Positions 1 to 6,277 of a DNA stretch of 11,784 bases are shown here, piece after piece; positions within the stretch are counted from its first letter, which is position 1; each line of letters starts with the position of its first letter. Below the pieces are notes generated by a model that was given only the letters and a program-made list of their open reading frames with translations, searched no databases and was not told where the DNA came from. Location of the stretch: positions 1 to 11,784 of the forward strand of contig JASHYW010000292.1 of NCBI GenBank assembly GCA_030042885.1. Direction: 5' to 3'. Made by a program: the position numbers and the translations under genes. This DNA is from Streptosporangiaceae bacterium. GTDB taxonomy: Bacteria > Actinomycetota > Actinomycetes > Streptosporangiales > Streptosporangiaceae.

Positions 1-1087
1 CGCCCGGGTGGCGTAGCTCCAGGACCGCGGCCGAAGTGCCATAGTCCTTCCGCCGGGCGAACCAGGCGCGCAGCCGCACCCGGTGCTGGTGCCGCATGGT
101 GGCGGCCGGCTCGTAACGCACTCGCCAGCCGTCTGCGGCCAGCCGCCAGACGAAGTCGACGTCCTCGCCGACCTGCATGTCCTCTGCGAAACCCGCCCCG
201 GCCGCGGCCTTCCGCACCACGAGGGCCGCTCCCGGCACGTAGGGGACGCGCGACCCGGGCCGGACAATGCTGGCGCGCGCGCCCATGTCCAGGGTGGAAC
301 TCGCCCCCTCGTAGCGGGCCAGCCATGTCCGGCCGGGCTCATCCGGGACGATGCGCGGGGCGGCCGCGCCGACCGCCGGGTCCGCGAAGTGCGGCAGCAG
401 CGCGTCCAGCCATCCGGGGCCGGGCACGCAGTCCGAGTCGACAAACGCGACCAGCGGCGTGTCCGCCGCTGCCAGGCCGGTGTTCCTGGCCGCCCCGGGC
501 CCGCCGTTCACCGGCCGCCGCAGGGCACGCGCTCCGGCATCGGCCGCGATCCGCGCGACCGCGGCCGCGTCGGCGGACGCGTCGTCGACCACGATCACGG
601 CTGCTGGTCCGGGGGGACGACCCCCCTGGACCCCCCGATCACGGGGGGGCTGCCCGCCCCCCCGTACCCCCCCGGCCCCCCCGGACCCCCCCGACCCCCC
701 GCTCAGGCCGGCCAGACAGCGGGCCAGTTCGGCCTGCCGGTCGCGGACCGGGATCACCACGGTGACGTCCCCGGGTCGTTCGTCGGCATCCGCGTAGCCC
801 GCGGGATGGGCGATCCCGGTGTCGAGCAGGCGGCGCGCCAGCGCCCGGGCCCCGGGGTGGTCCGGTACCGGCGTTCCCGACCACCAGCCAGCCACGTGAC
901 GGGCGCCAGCGGCCGTGAGCCGCAGCACCCGGATCGGAGAACCGCCGGCCAGCACCGTTCCGCCTGCCAGCAGGCGCGTGCCGGGATCGGGGCACAGGCA
1001 CATCCCGGCGGGGGCCGGCTCATCTTGCGGGCCCGTGGGTCCCGCGGACTCGCTGGGAACCGGCCCGCCTGACCGCAGCGATGTCAC
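1..1087 (-). CDS. mftF: Mycofactocin glycosyltransferase MftF (GT2), partial: C-terminus beyond left edge
   Basis: MftF is a membrane-associated family 2 glycosyltransferase that adds the glucose chain to premycofactocin. The frame is open from the start to base 1, giving about 362 residues; the family is around 470, so roughly the last 100 are missing. GT2 signatures read in order: DVTVVIPVRDR near residues 105-115, VIVVDDAS (164-171), NGGPGAARNTG near 190-200, the DSD metal motif (D217/D219) and GEDVDFVWR (E308). An N-terminal segment, GGSPIRVLRL, also matches MftF. Between the first strand and VIVVDD lies an unusual Gly-rich insertion, residues 130-163. The start is uncertain: GTG at 1087 falls inside a 25-bp direct repeat with no good ribosome site; the next in-frame ATG is at 1003. 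It follows mftC by 55 nt and is probably cotranscribed. Family assignment is firm; start and insertion effect are not. Confidence 0.9.
   Translation of the reverse strand, partial: MTSLRSGGPVPSESAGPTGPQDEPAPAGMCLCPDPGTRLLAGGTVLAGGSPIRVLRLTAAGARHVAGWWSGTPVPDHPGARALARRLLDTGIAHPAGYADADERPGDVTVVIPVRDRQAELARCLAGLSGGSGGSGGAGGVRGGGQPPRDRGVQGGRPPGPAAVIVVDDASADAAAVARIAADAGARALRRPVNGGPGAARNTGLAAADTPLVAFVDSDCVPGPGWLDALLPHFADPAVGAAAPRIVPDEPGRTWLARYEGASSTLDMGARASIVRPGSRVPYVPGAALVVRKAAAGAGFAEDMQVGEDVDFVWRLAADGWRVRYEPAATMRHQHRVRLRAWFARRKDYGTSAAVLELRHPG
611..700. repeat. G-tract tandem repeat inside mftF encoding a Gly-rich insertion
   Basis: On the coding (minus) strand five runs of G (6,7,7,7,7) occur at 700-657, separated by TC, TCC, CC and TAC. 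More G6/C6/C7 runs follow to 611. In the mftF frame the runs form 9-bp units (GGG GGG plus one variable codon), encoding GGS, GGS, GGA, GGV, then RGGGQPPRDRGVQGGRPPGP. The frame is kept through the tract, which I checked codon by codon. Runs of this length are prone to polymerase slippage and could fold as a G-quadruplex on the coding strand. Opposed G and C runs (611-616, 621-626, 631-636, 643-649) could also pair as hairpins. Confidence 0.85.
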
Positions 1088-1123
1088 AACGACGCGGCCC
1101 TGACCGCAGCGATGTCACAACGA
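1068..1123. repeat. 25-bp perfect direct repeat, 31-bp period, at the mftC-mftF junction
   Basis: Two identical 25-bp copies lie at 1068-1092 and 1099-1123, separated by 6 bp. Read on the mftF strand each contains GTGACATCGCTGCGGTC, so each offers a GTG start (1087 and 1118). Because 31 is not a multiple of three, only the copy at 1087 is in the mftF frame. A short inverted repeat, AACGA-TG-TCGTT, overlaps the distal copy at 1119-1130. It may be a recent local duplication or a regulatory repeat; nothing here decides which. Confidence 0.9.
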
Positions 1124-1142
1124 TGTCGTTCGCAAGATGCTC

Positions 1143-2753
1143 TCATGGGCCGGCCAACCCGGCCAACGGGTCCTCGTCGCAGGTCCGCCGCGGCGGGCGG
1201 CGGCCGATGGTCACCGGCACCGGGCGCCGTGGATGGCCGGCTGGCTTGCGGTGCGAATGGTCGGCTGCGGGGCGTGGCGGCAGCGCGCCCGGCTGGACCG
1301 CGGCCAGCGCGGCCTGGCCGTACCCCCGCACGCATTCCGGATCGGGTCCGTCCAGCGGCAGGCCGGTGAAGAACTTGGCCGCCATGCAGCCGCCGCGGCA
1401 TGAACCGAAGGATCCGCACGAGCGGCAGGCTCCCCCGGTCTGCGGCTGGCGCAGCTCGGCGAACAGCGGGGACGCCTGCCAGACCGCTTCGAATCCGCCC
1501 GGCTGCCGGACATTGCCGGCCAGGAAGTTCTGGTGAATGGCGAACGGGCAGGCGTACACGTCCCCCACCGGGTCGATGAGGCAGACCACGCGGCCCGCGC
1601 CGCACATGTTCAGCCCTTCGAGCGGCTTCCCGTACGGCGACAGGTGGAAGAACGAGTCGCCGGTGAGCACCCGCTCGCCGTGGGCGGTCAGCCACTCGTA
1701 CAGCTCGCGCTGCTGCGCGCTGGTCGGGTGCAGGTCGGGCCACACGTCCGCGGCGCGCCCGGACGGGCGCAGCCTGGTCAGCCGCAGCTGCGCCCCGTGC
1801 TCGTCCGCGATCTGCTGGAACGCGTCCAGTTGCGTGACGTTGTGCCTGGTGACCACCACGGAAATCTTGAAGCCGCGGAACCCCGCGGCCGTGAGGCAAG
1901 CCATCGCCCGCATGGCGATCTGGTACGACCCGGCGCCGCGTACCGCGTCGTTGACCTCGGCCGTGGCGCCGTCCAGCGAGATCTGCACGTCGACGTAGCC
2001 GCTGGCCGCCAGCCTGCGCGCGGCCGCGCCATCGAGCTTGATCCCGTTGGTGGAGAACTTGACGCCCACCTGGTGCGCGGTCGAGTAGTCCACCAGCTCC
2101 CAGAAGTCCGGGCGGACCGTCGGCTCGCCGCCGCCGATGTTGACGTAGAACACCTGCATGCGCTGCAGCGTGTCGATGACCGTCTTGCACTCGGCGGTGG
2201 TCAGCTCGCGCGGATCCCTGCGGCCCGAACTGGACAGGCAGTGCACGCACGCCAGGTTGCAGGCGTAGGTGAGCTCCCAGGTCAGGCAGATCGGGGAGCT
2301 CAGCCCCAGCTCGAACACGTCGGTCAGGCGGCCTGCGCTTGCGGTAGTTGGCCGACACCCGGCCGGGCCGGTATCTTCGCCGGCCGTCCTGCGGAACGCC
2401 GGCGGCGACACCGGCTGGGCCGTGCGCCGCGGCGCGGGGGGATCGCCGGGGACGATCATCCGCGAACTGGCCAGGGTGGCAAGCGCACGAGTGTAGGCAG
2501 GCAGCTCTGTCTCTGGCGCGCCGACGGCTGCGCAGGCCGCACGCGCCGTGGGGTACTCGGAGAGATTCTGGAGAACGCTGAGAAGCGTTATGTTCTTGAG
2601 GAACGAGAGGCGCCGTGTGCCGAAGTGGTAGAGCATGGCGCCGAAGGGCTCGGGGCGGATCGCCGCACGGTCGTCCAGGCGCCAGGGCCGATCCAGGTCG
2701 AAGGTGATACTGACGCGGAACGCTGCCCAGTCGGCGGCTGGCTCAGTAGACAC
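1143..2753 (-). CDS. mftC: MftB-MftC fusion: mycofactocin peptide chaperone joined to radical SAM maturase
   Basis: One 536-residue frame carries two normally separate proteins. Residues about 20-102 are MftB, a PqqD-like peptide-binding module (RPEPFGAMLYHFGTRRLSFL and a C-terminal SSRMIVPG). Residues about 148-536 are MftC, a radical SAM/SPASM enzyme that decarboxylates the C-terminal Tyr of MftA and crosslinks it to Val. The SAM cluster motif CX3CX2C is at C165, C169, C172, followed by GGGEPT. SPASM-type cysteines follow in NMCGAGRV, DVYACPFA and the CRSCGSFGSCRGGC block, and the tail RPPRRTCDEDP is typical of MftC. The joining linker (about 103-147) is Pro/Ala/Arg-rich with no stop. GTG at 2753 is the likely start, overlapping the mftA end by 11 nt. 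Internal GTGs at 2411 and 2318 could start a separate MftC, but neither has a clear ribosome site. Confidence 0.9.
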   Translation of the reverse strand: MSTEPAADWAAFRVSITFDLDRPWRLDDRAAIRPEPFGAMLYHFGTRRLSFLKNITLLSVLQNLSEYPTARAACAAVGAPETELPAYTRALATLASSRMIVPGDPPAPRRTAQPVSPPAFRRTAGEDTGPAGCRPTTASAGRLTDVFELGLSSPICLTWELTYACNLACVHCLSSSGRRDPRELTTAECKTVIDTLQRMQVFYVNIGGGEPTVRPDFWELVDYSTAHQVGVKFSTNGIKLDGAAARRLAASGYVDVQISLDGATAEVNDAVRGAGSYQIAMRAMACLTAAGFRGFKISVVVTRHNVTQLDAFQQIADEHGAQLRLTRLRPSGRAADVWPDLHPTSAQQRELYEWLTAHGERVLTGDSFFHLSPYGKPLEGLNMCGAGRVVCLIDPVGDVYACPFAIHQNFLAGNVRQPGGFEAVWQASPLFAELRQPQTGGACRSCGSFGSCRGGCMAAKFFTGLPLDGPDPECVRGYGQAALAAVQPGALPPRPAADHSHRKPAGHPRRPVPVTIGRRPPRRTCDEDPLAGLAGP

Positions 2754-2862
2754 CGCACATGCCGTCGATCGAGACTTCCTCAACCAGCAGTTCGCCGGTG
2801 GCGAGGGGCTCATCCTCGGCTTGATCGTCCGCAGCCGTCAGCACCGCCACATGTTCGTCCAT
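2743..2862 (-). CDS. mftA: Mycofactocin precursor peptide MftA
   Basis: This 39-residue peptide is the ribosomal precursor of the redox cofactor mycofactocin. It begins MDEHVAVL, has an acidic leader (DDQAEDE), then GELLVEEVS and the diagnostic core IDGMCGVY. The last two residues, V38 and Y39, are those MftC joins; in known systems MftE later releases the modified dipeptide. The ATG has a strong AGGAGG ribosome site 5 nt upstream. It is first in the operon; the mftB-mftC frame starts inside its last codons, which suggests translational coupling. Start, stop, length and core motif all match the family. Confidence 0.96.
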   Translation of the reverse strand: MDEHVAVLTAADDQAEDEPLATGELLVEEVSIDGMCGVY

Positions 2863-2867
2863 GTGTA

Positions 2868-2873
2868 CCTCCT
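2868..2873 (-). promoter_or_regulatory. Ribosome binding site of mftA
   Basis: A perfect AGGAGG lies 5 nt upstream of the mftA ATG. It is the best Shine-Dalgarno match seen next to a start in this window, in line with the need for more precursor peptide than enzyme. Confidence 0.9.
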
Positions 2874-2878
2874 GCTTA

Positions 2879-2895
2879 ATGGCACCGGGTGCCAT
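2879..2895. promoter_or_regulatory. 17-bp inverted repeat, candidate MftR operator
   Basis: ATGGCACC-G-GGTGCCAT is a perfect palindrome with 8-bp arms and one central base. It lies 17 nt upstream of the mftA start, overlapping the 3' end of the proposed -10 (2899-2894) and the expected transcription start. This is a typical repressor position, and the divergent neighbour encodes MftR. The half-site GGCACC recurs at 2942-2947 and 2961-2966 in the same intergenic region. MftR binding is inferred. Confidence 0.55.
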
Positions 2896-2923
2896 CGTAA
2901 CGGCGCCGACTCCTGCGGATCAA
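2894..2923 (-). promoter_or_regulatory. Predicted promoter of the mftA operon
   Basis: Read leftward: TTGATC (2923-2918) as a partial -35, an 18-nt spacer, then TACGAT (2899-2894) as a TANNNT -10. The expected start near 2887 would give a leader of about 25 nt containing the ribosome site. The candidate operator covers the -10 edge and start point. Confidence 0.45.
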
Positions 2924-2948
2924 GGCTACGAACCGTGACCGGGCACCA

Positions 2949-2976
2949 CGGGACGGTCCCGGCACCGGCGTAAACT
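2949..2976 (+). promoter_or_regulatory. Possible mftR promoter with a second short palindrome
   Basis: TAAACT (2971-2976) fits a TANNNT -10 for rightward transcription towards mftR, with no convincing -35. Just upstream, CGGGAC-G-GTCCCG (2949-2961) is a perfect 6-bp-arm palindrome that could bind a regulator. Both are short patterns that could arise by chance at this GC content. Confidence 0.3.
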
Positions 2977-3020
2977 GCCGCCTGATGGCCGGTCGCGATC
3001 GGCAAGGGCGGTGATGAACG

Positions 3021-3653
3021 ATGTCAGCGGCGCCGGACACTCCCCTGGGCGGTCGTCAGGACGGCGGCGGGCAGCCGGGACGCAGGCGCGTCACCTCGCA
3101 CGCAGAGCTGGAGCAGGTCGCGTTCGGCCTGTTCGCCGTGAACGGGTTCGAACAGACCACGGTCGAGGACATCGCGGCCGCCGCTGGCATCGGCCGGCGG
3201 ACGTTCTTCCGCTACTTCCCGTCCAAGAACGACATCCCGTGGGGCATGTTCGAGCTGGAACTCGAGCGCATGCGAGCCCGCCTCAAGGCGTGCCCGAGCG
3301 ACGTGCGGCTGATGGACGCGATCCGGGTGGCCTTGGTCGACTTCAACCGGGTCGAGCCGGCCCAGATCCCCCGGCACCGCCGCCGGATGGAGCTGATCCT
3401 CCGGGTCCCGGCCCTGCTGGCGCATTCGACCCTGCGCTTCGCCGCCTGGCGTGACGTGATCGCCGAGTTCGTCGCCGAACGCACCAGCCAGCGGCCAGAC
3501 TCGCTCGCGCCGCAAGCCATCGCGCACGCCATCCTGGGCGTCGCCATCGCCGCTTACGAGCAGTGGCTCGACGACGAGGACGCCGACCTCGGCACCCTGC
3601 TCGACGCGGCGATGCACCAACTCGGCGCGGCCTTCGCCGATGCCCCCTCCTGA
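3021..3653 (+). CDS. mftR: MftR, TetR-family repressor of the mycofactocin operon
   Basis: MftR is a dimeric TetR-type repressor; in mycobacteria it controls the mft operon and responds to long-chain acyl-CoA. This 210-residue protein has a flexible basic N-terminus, then the HTH at about 26-72: AFGLFAVNGFEQTTVEDIAAAAGIGRRTFFRYFPSKNDIPWG split across two helices and the recognition segment. IGRRTFFRYFPSKND is characteristic of MftR. The ligand domain carries RRMELILRVPALLAHS and VIAEFVAERT, also conserved in MftR. The ATG at 3021 follows a weak GGTGAT; upstream GTG/ATG codons at 3011/3014 are in another frame. It is divergent from mftA and 34 bp upstream of the SDR gene, so probably one transcription unit with it. 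Confidence 0.9.
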   Translation: MSAAPDTPLGGRQDGGGQPGRRRVTSHAELEQVAFGLFAVNGFEQTTVEDIAAAAGIGRRTFFRYFPSKNDIPWGMFELELERMRARLKACPSDVRLMDAIRVALVDFNRVEPAQIPRHRRRMELILRVPALLAHSTLRFAAWRDVIAEFVAERTSQRPDSLAPQAIAHAILGVAIAAYEQWLDDEDADLGTLLDAAMHQLGAAFADAPS

Positions 3654-3687
3654 GCAGCATGGTCCGGGTCCCGGAGCGGAACCCGCC

Positions 3688-4467
3688 ATGACGGAGCGGC
3701 TGGCCGTCGTGACCGGGGCGGCCCGCGGGATCGGCGCGGCGGTCGCGGCCACGCTCGCCGCGGACGGCTGGTCGCTGCTGCTCGTCGACGCCTGCGCGCC
3801 GCAGCCGCCAGCGGACTACCCGATGCCCGCTCCAGAGGATCTGGCCGCGGTGGCCCGGGACTGCCTCGCGGCCGGGGCCCGCCGGGTCGACGAACTGATC
3901 GCCGATGCCGGGCACGCGTCCGTGCGCGGCAAGCTGCGGAACCTGCTGGGCGACCGGGTACCTTCGGCCGTCGTCACCGCCGCGGGCGCGATCACGGCCG
4001 GCGCGGCCTGGGCGGTACCTGACGACGCGTTCGATCTGATGCTCCGGGTCAACCTGTTCGGTGTCCGGCACCTGGCCGAGGTGTGCGTGCCGCCGATGAT
4101 CGAGGCCGGCTCTGGCCGGTTCGTCGCGGTCTCCTCGGCGGCCGCGCTGCGCGCGATGCCGCGGCTAGCGGCCTACTCCGCAGCCAAGGGTGCGGTGGTC
4201 AGCTATATCCGTGCGCTCGCCGCCGACCTGGCTGGCACCGGGGTGACCGCGAACGCCGTCTGCCCCGGCTCCACCCGCGGATCCATGCTGGCCGCCAGTG
4301 CGGCCGTCTACGGCGTGGCTGACCAGGAGACCTTCGCCGCGCAGGCCCTGCTCCGCCGGCTGCTCGAGCCCGCTGAGGTCGCCGCCGCGGTGGCCTGGCT
4401 CTGCGGTCCCAGCTCCGGTGCCCTGACCGGCGCGATCATCCCCGTCGACGCCGGCCTGACCGCCTAG
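3688..4467 (+). CDS. Mycofactocin-coupled short-chain dehydrogenase/reductase
   Basis: This 259-residue SDR has VVTGAARGIG for cofactor binding (residues 7-16), Asp34 ending the second strand (suggesting NAD(H) rather than NADP(H)), Ser149/Ser150 and the catalytic YSAAK (Y163, K167). After Asp34 lies an extra segment of about 35 residues (CAPQPPADYPMPAPEDL onward), the kind of insertion seen in SDRs that hold NAD tightly and are thought to pass electrons to mycofactocin. The usual NAG motif is AAG. Substrate is unknown; family members often act on alcohols or hydroxylated lipophilic compounds. I chose the ATG at 3688 because the Rossmann strand starts five residues later; an ATG at 3640 overlapping mftR would add 16 non-conserved residues. 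It sits next to mftR and the mft operon, which supports the assignment. Confidence 0.8.
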   Translation: MTERLAVVTGAARGIGAAVAATLAADGWSLLLVDACAPQPPADYPMPAPEDLAAVARDCLAAGARRVDELIADAGHASVRGKLRNLLGDRVPSAVVTAAGAITAGAAWAVPDDAFDLMLRVNLFGVRHLAEVCVPPMIEAGSGRFVAVSSAAALRAMPRLAAYSAAKGAVVSYIRALAADLAGTGVTANAVCPGSTRGSMLAASAAVYGVADQETFAAQALLRRLLEPAEVAAAVAWLCGPSSGALTGAIIPVDAGLTA

Positions 4468-4488
4468 CCCCGAGTCGCGGCCGACCTG

Positions 4489-4503
4489 GCCCCGGAAAGG
4501 GGC
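4489..4503. terminator. Possible bidirectional terminator hairpin between convergent genes
   Basis: GCCCC-GGAAA-GGGGC forms a 5-bp GC stem, immediately before the TAA of the leftward gene and 22 nt past the SDR stop. There is no U-tract on either strand, so termination strength is uncertain. Confidence 0.4.
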
Positions 4504-6111
4504 TTACTGCAGGTTCGCGGGGTTGCCGATGGGGTCGCCGACGTACTCGTGCATGGCCTCCAGGTTGTCGTGCGCGGGGTACCTGGCCGCGGCGGGGCCG
4601 TCCGCGAACGCGCGGAGCACGTTCGTGGTGACCTGCTTGACGAACGCCGACGCACGGCCGCTGATGCCGTGCGGGCTGTCCCCGTAGATCGCCTCCACCC
4701 AGCGCATGGTGCCGGAGTTGAAGACGCCCGCCCCGCCGGGGTGCGTGTAATAGGCGGAATCGCCGAAGCTGTGGGCGCCCTGGCAGACCAGCGGCGAGTG
4801 GGACAGGACCTGGATCGGCCGCGGGACCGGGTAGGCCGGGTTGACCCGGTCGTACTCGATGCCGACCAGGTTGTCGAAGCCGGTGCCCGCGGGCACGCCG
4901 GTCCCGGCGAACACCCAGCTGTCCGGGGCCACCACCACGTAGGGCGCGACCGCGGGATAGCCCTCGTAGATGGTGCCGATCAGCGAGGACTCCGGGTCAG
5001 GGTCCGGCGGCTCGCGCCAGTCGCTGGTGACCAGCGTGTTGTCCACCCCGTACATCGGGTCCTGGGTGTAGCTGGTCTTGTAGCAGATGACCAGCCGGCT
5101 GGCGCCCAGCCGGGTCGCGTCCAGCCTGATCCGGCGGAACATCGCGTTGGCCCCGAGGAACGCCAGGTTGACGCCGGCGTCCCTGGCCGCGGTCACGTGC
5201 GCTCGCTCGGCCGGCGTCCAGTACTCGTCGTGCCCCAGCGAGATCAGCGCGCTGGCCCCGTCCAGCAGGTGCGGGTCCGCCGCGATGTCCATGCCGGTCA
5301 CGTAGGCGAGCGGCAGCCCGAGGTACTCGGCCAGCTTGACCACGTTCCGCTCGTAGGTCAGGAACATGGCGGCGCCGTTCAGGTCGTAGGGCCGGTCCAG
5401 GCTCACCGCCAGCGACCGGTTCGCGTAGGACTGGCCGGGCCCGATGTACAGGTCGTAATCGCCCCAGGTGTTGTAGGCCTGCCAGGTCGCCACGCAGTTC
5501 TTGAGCACGACCTTGCCCTGGGTGCTGGCGGAGCGGACCGTCACCGGCACGTACCGCTGGGCGCCGGAGTCCGCGTCCAGCCGGAGCAGGTATGAGCCGG
5601 CGGGCCAGTCATCTGTCGGCACCTCGATGGCCGGGTCCCAGTCGGTGTACACGGTGTTCGTCGAGCCGGTCAGGCCAGGAGCGTTCTGCCGGTGACCGCG
5701 CAGCGGCCCGGATTGCCATACCTTGCGGGCCCCCGTCCCGCCGTACCAGCCCAGCCGGAACGCCTGCACCTGGAATCCTGACGAGGTGGTCGAGACGAAC
5801 AGCTGGACGGGCTGGCCGGTCAGCACGCTGGCCGCGCCCGCATACCCCTCGATGGCGTGCGCCGACCCAAGATGGCGGATCTCCCAGTGCGGGTCACCGG
5901 GCAGCGAGTTCTCGGGCACCGAGCGGCGGCCCGTGCCGCTCCGCGTGGTCGTGGTCGCGCTGGCGGCGGGCGGCCCGGAGCTATTGCTGCACGCGACCGC
6001 ACCGCCCAGCGCCGCCCCGGTGGCCCCGAGCGCGCCGAGGCCGAGGAACGCCCGCCTGCTCGTCCCGCTGTGCGGTGCGGGGTCCTGGGGAGCGCCGCCG
6101 TCCCGGGTCAT
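4504..6111 (-). CDS. Tat-exported lipoprotein related to N,N-dimethylformamidase large subunit
   Basis: This 535-residue protein begins with a Tat-type signal (S-R19-R20-A-F-L-G, then an Ala/Gly-rich hydrophobic stretch) and a lipobox-like AVAC at Cys41, followed by a Ser/Thr linker. It is probably exported folded and anchored outside the membrane. The mature part resembles the N,N-dimethylformamidase beta-subunit family: VFSTT-type N-domain strands with FRLGWYGGTGARKVW (about 118-132), WPAGSYLLRLDADSG (169-183), TWQAYNTWG (209-217), and SLGHDEYW (291-298) before an Ala-rich helix. In true DMFases a mononuclear iron is bound by two Tyr and a Glu; I cannot say whether those residues are kept here. 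Substrate is unknown. ATG 6111 is preferred over the earlier GTG 6168 because it places the twin Arg near residue 20. It converges with the SDR and shares no operon with mft. Confidence 0.7.
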   Translation of the reverse strand: MTRDGGAPQDPAPHSGTSRRAFLGLGALGATGAALGGAVACSNSSGPPAASATTTTRSGTGRRSVPENSLPGDPHWEIRHLGSAHAIEGYAGAASVLTGQPVQLFVSTTSSGFQVQAFRLGWYGGTGARKVWQSGPLRGHRQNAPGLTGSTNTVYTDWDPAIEVPTDDWPAGSYLLRLDADSGAQRYVPVTVRSASTQGKVVLKNCVATWQAYNTWGDYDLYIGPGQSYANRSLAVSLDRPYDLNGAAMFLTYERNVVKLAEYLGLPLAYVTGMDIAADPHLLDGASALISLGHDEYWTPAERAHVTAARDAGVNLAFLGANAMFRRIRLDATRLGASRLVICYKTSYTQDPMYGVDNTLVTSDWREPPDPDPESSLIGTIYEGYPAVAPYVVVAPDSWVFAGTGVPAGTGFDNLVGIEYDRVNPAYPVPRPIQVLSHSPLVCQGAHSFGDSAYYTHPGGAGVFNSGTMRWVEAIYGDSPHGISGRASAFVKQVTTNVLRAFADGPAAARYPAHDNLEAMHEYVGDPIGNPANLQ

Positions 6112-6265
6112 GGCCGACAGGATGCACCACGGCGGCGGCCTCCGCAACAGGGACACCCGCCATGTCACGCAGGTGTCACCGCCGTCCGTTCAGTAAAACT
6201 GGGCTCCGGCGGCAGGTGACGACGATCCGGTGATGGTGTTCCCGCCGTCATCAGCCGGCGTGTCG

Positions 6266-6271
6266 TAAGTT
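6266..6271 (+). promoter_or_regulatory. -10 element placed for a leaderless transcript
   Basis: TAAGTT fits TANNNT and ends 6 nt before the ATG at 6278, with no ribosome site between. That places the transcription start at or next to the start codon. No clear -35 was seen. The remainder of 6112-6277, the divergent region with the Tat lipoprotein gene, holds GGTGTCACC at 6172-6180 and nothing else I can support. Confidence 0.4.
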
Positions 6272-6277
6272 TCCTGC

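Noticed and set aside
600..700. Apparent frameshift in mftF at the G-tracts
   Set aside because: A first reading with runs miscounted as six Gs gave a stop. Recounting each run base by base (7,7,7,7,6) keeps one open frame into VIVVDD.
611..700. CRISPR-like array or IS end in the G-tract region
   Set aside because: Repeat units are 9-10 bp of homopolymer with no unique spacers, and no transposase or target duplication is present.
83..1072. Long rightward frame of 329 codons
   Set aside because: Arg/Gly/Pro-rich translation without any family motif, antisense to the clearly recognisable mftF.
1084..2358. Leftward 424-codon frame and rightward 448-codon frame (1533-2879) over mftC
   Set aside because: Both are low-complexity, Arg/Ala-rich shadows of the radical SAM gene, which carries all conserved motifs in its own frame.
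3640..3687. ATG at 3640 as the SDR start
   Set aside because: It adds 16 Pro/Gly-rich residues before the conserved start of the Rossmann fold; ATG 3688 fits the family better, although overlap with mftR makes 3640 possible.
4549..5595. Rightward 348-codon frame
   Set aside because: Antisense shadow of the Tat lipoprotein gene, with Val/Arg/Gly-biased composition and no motif.
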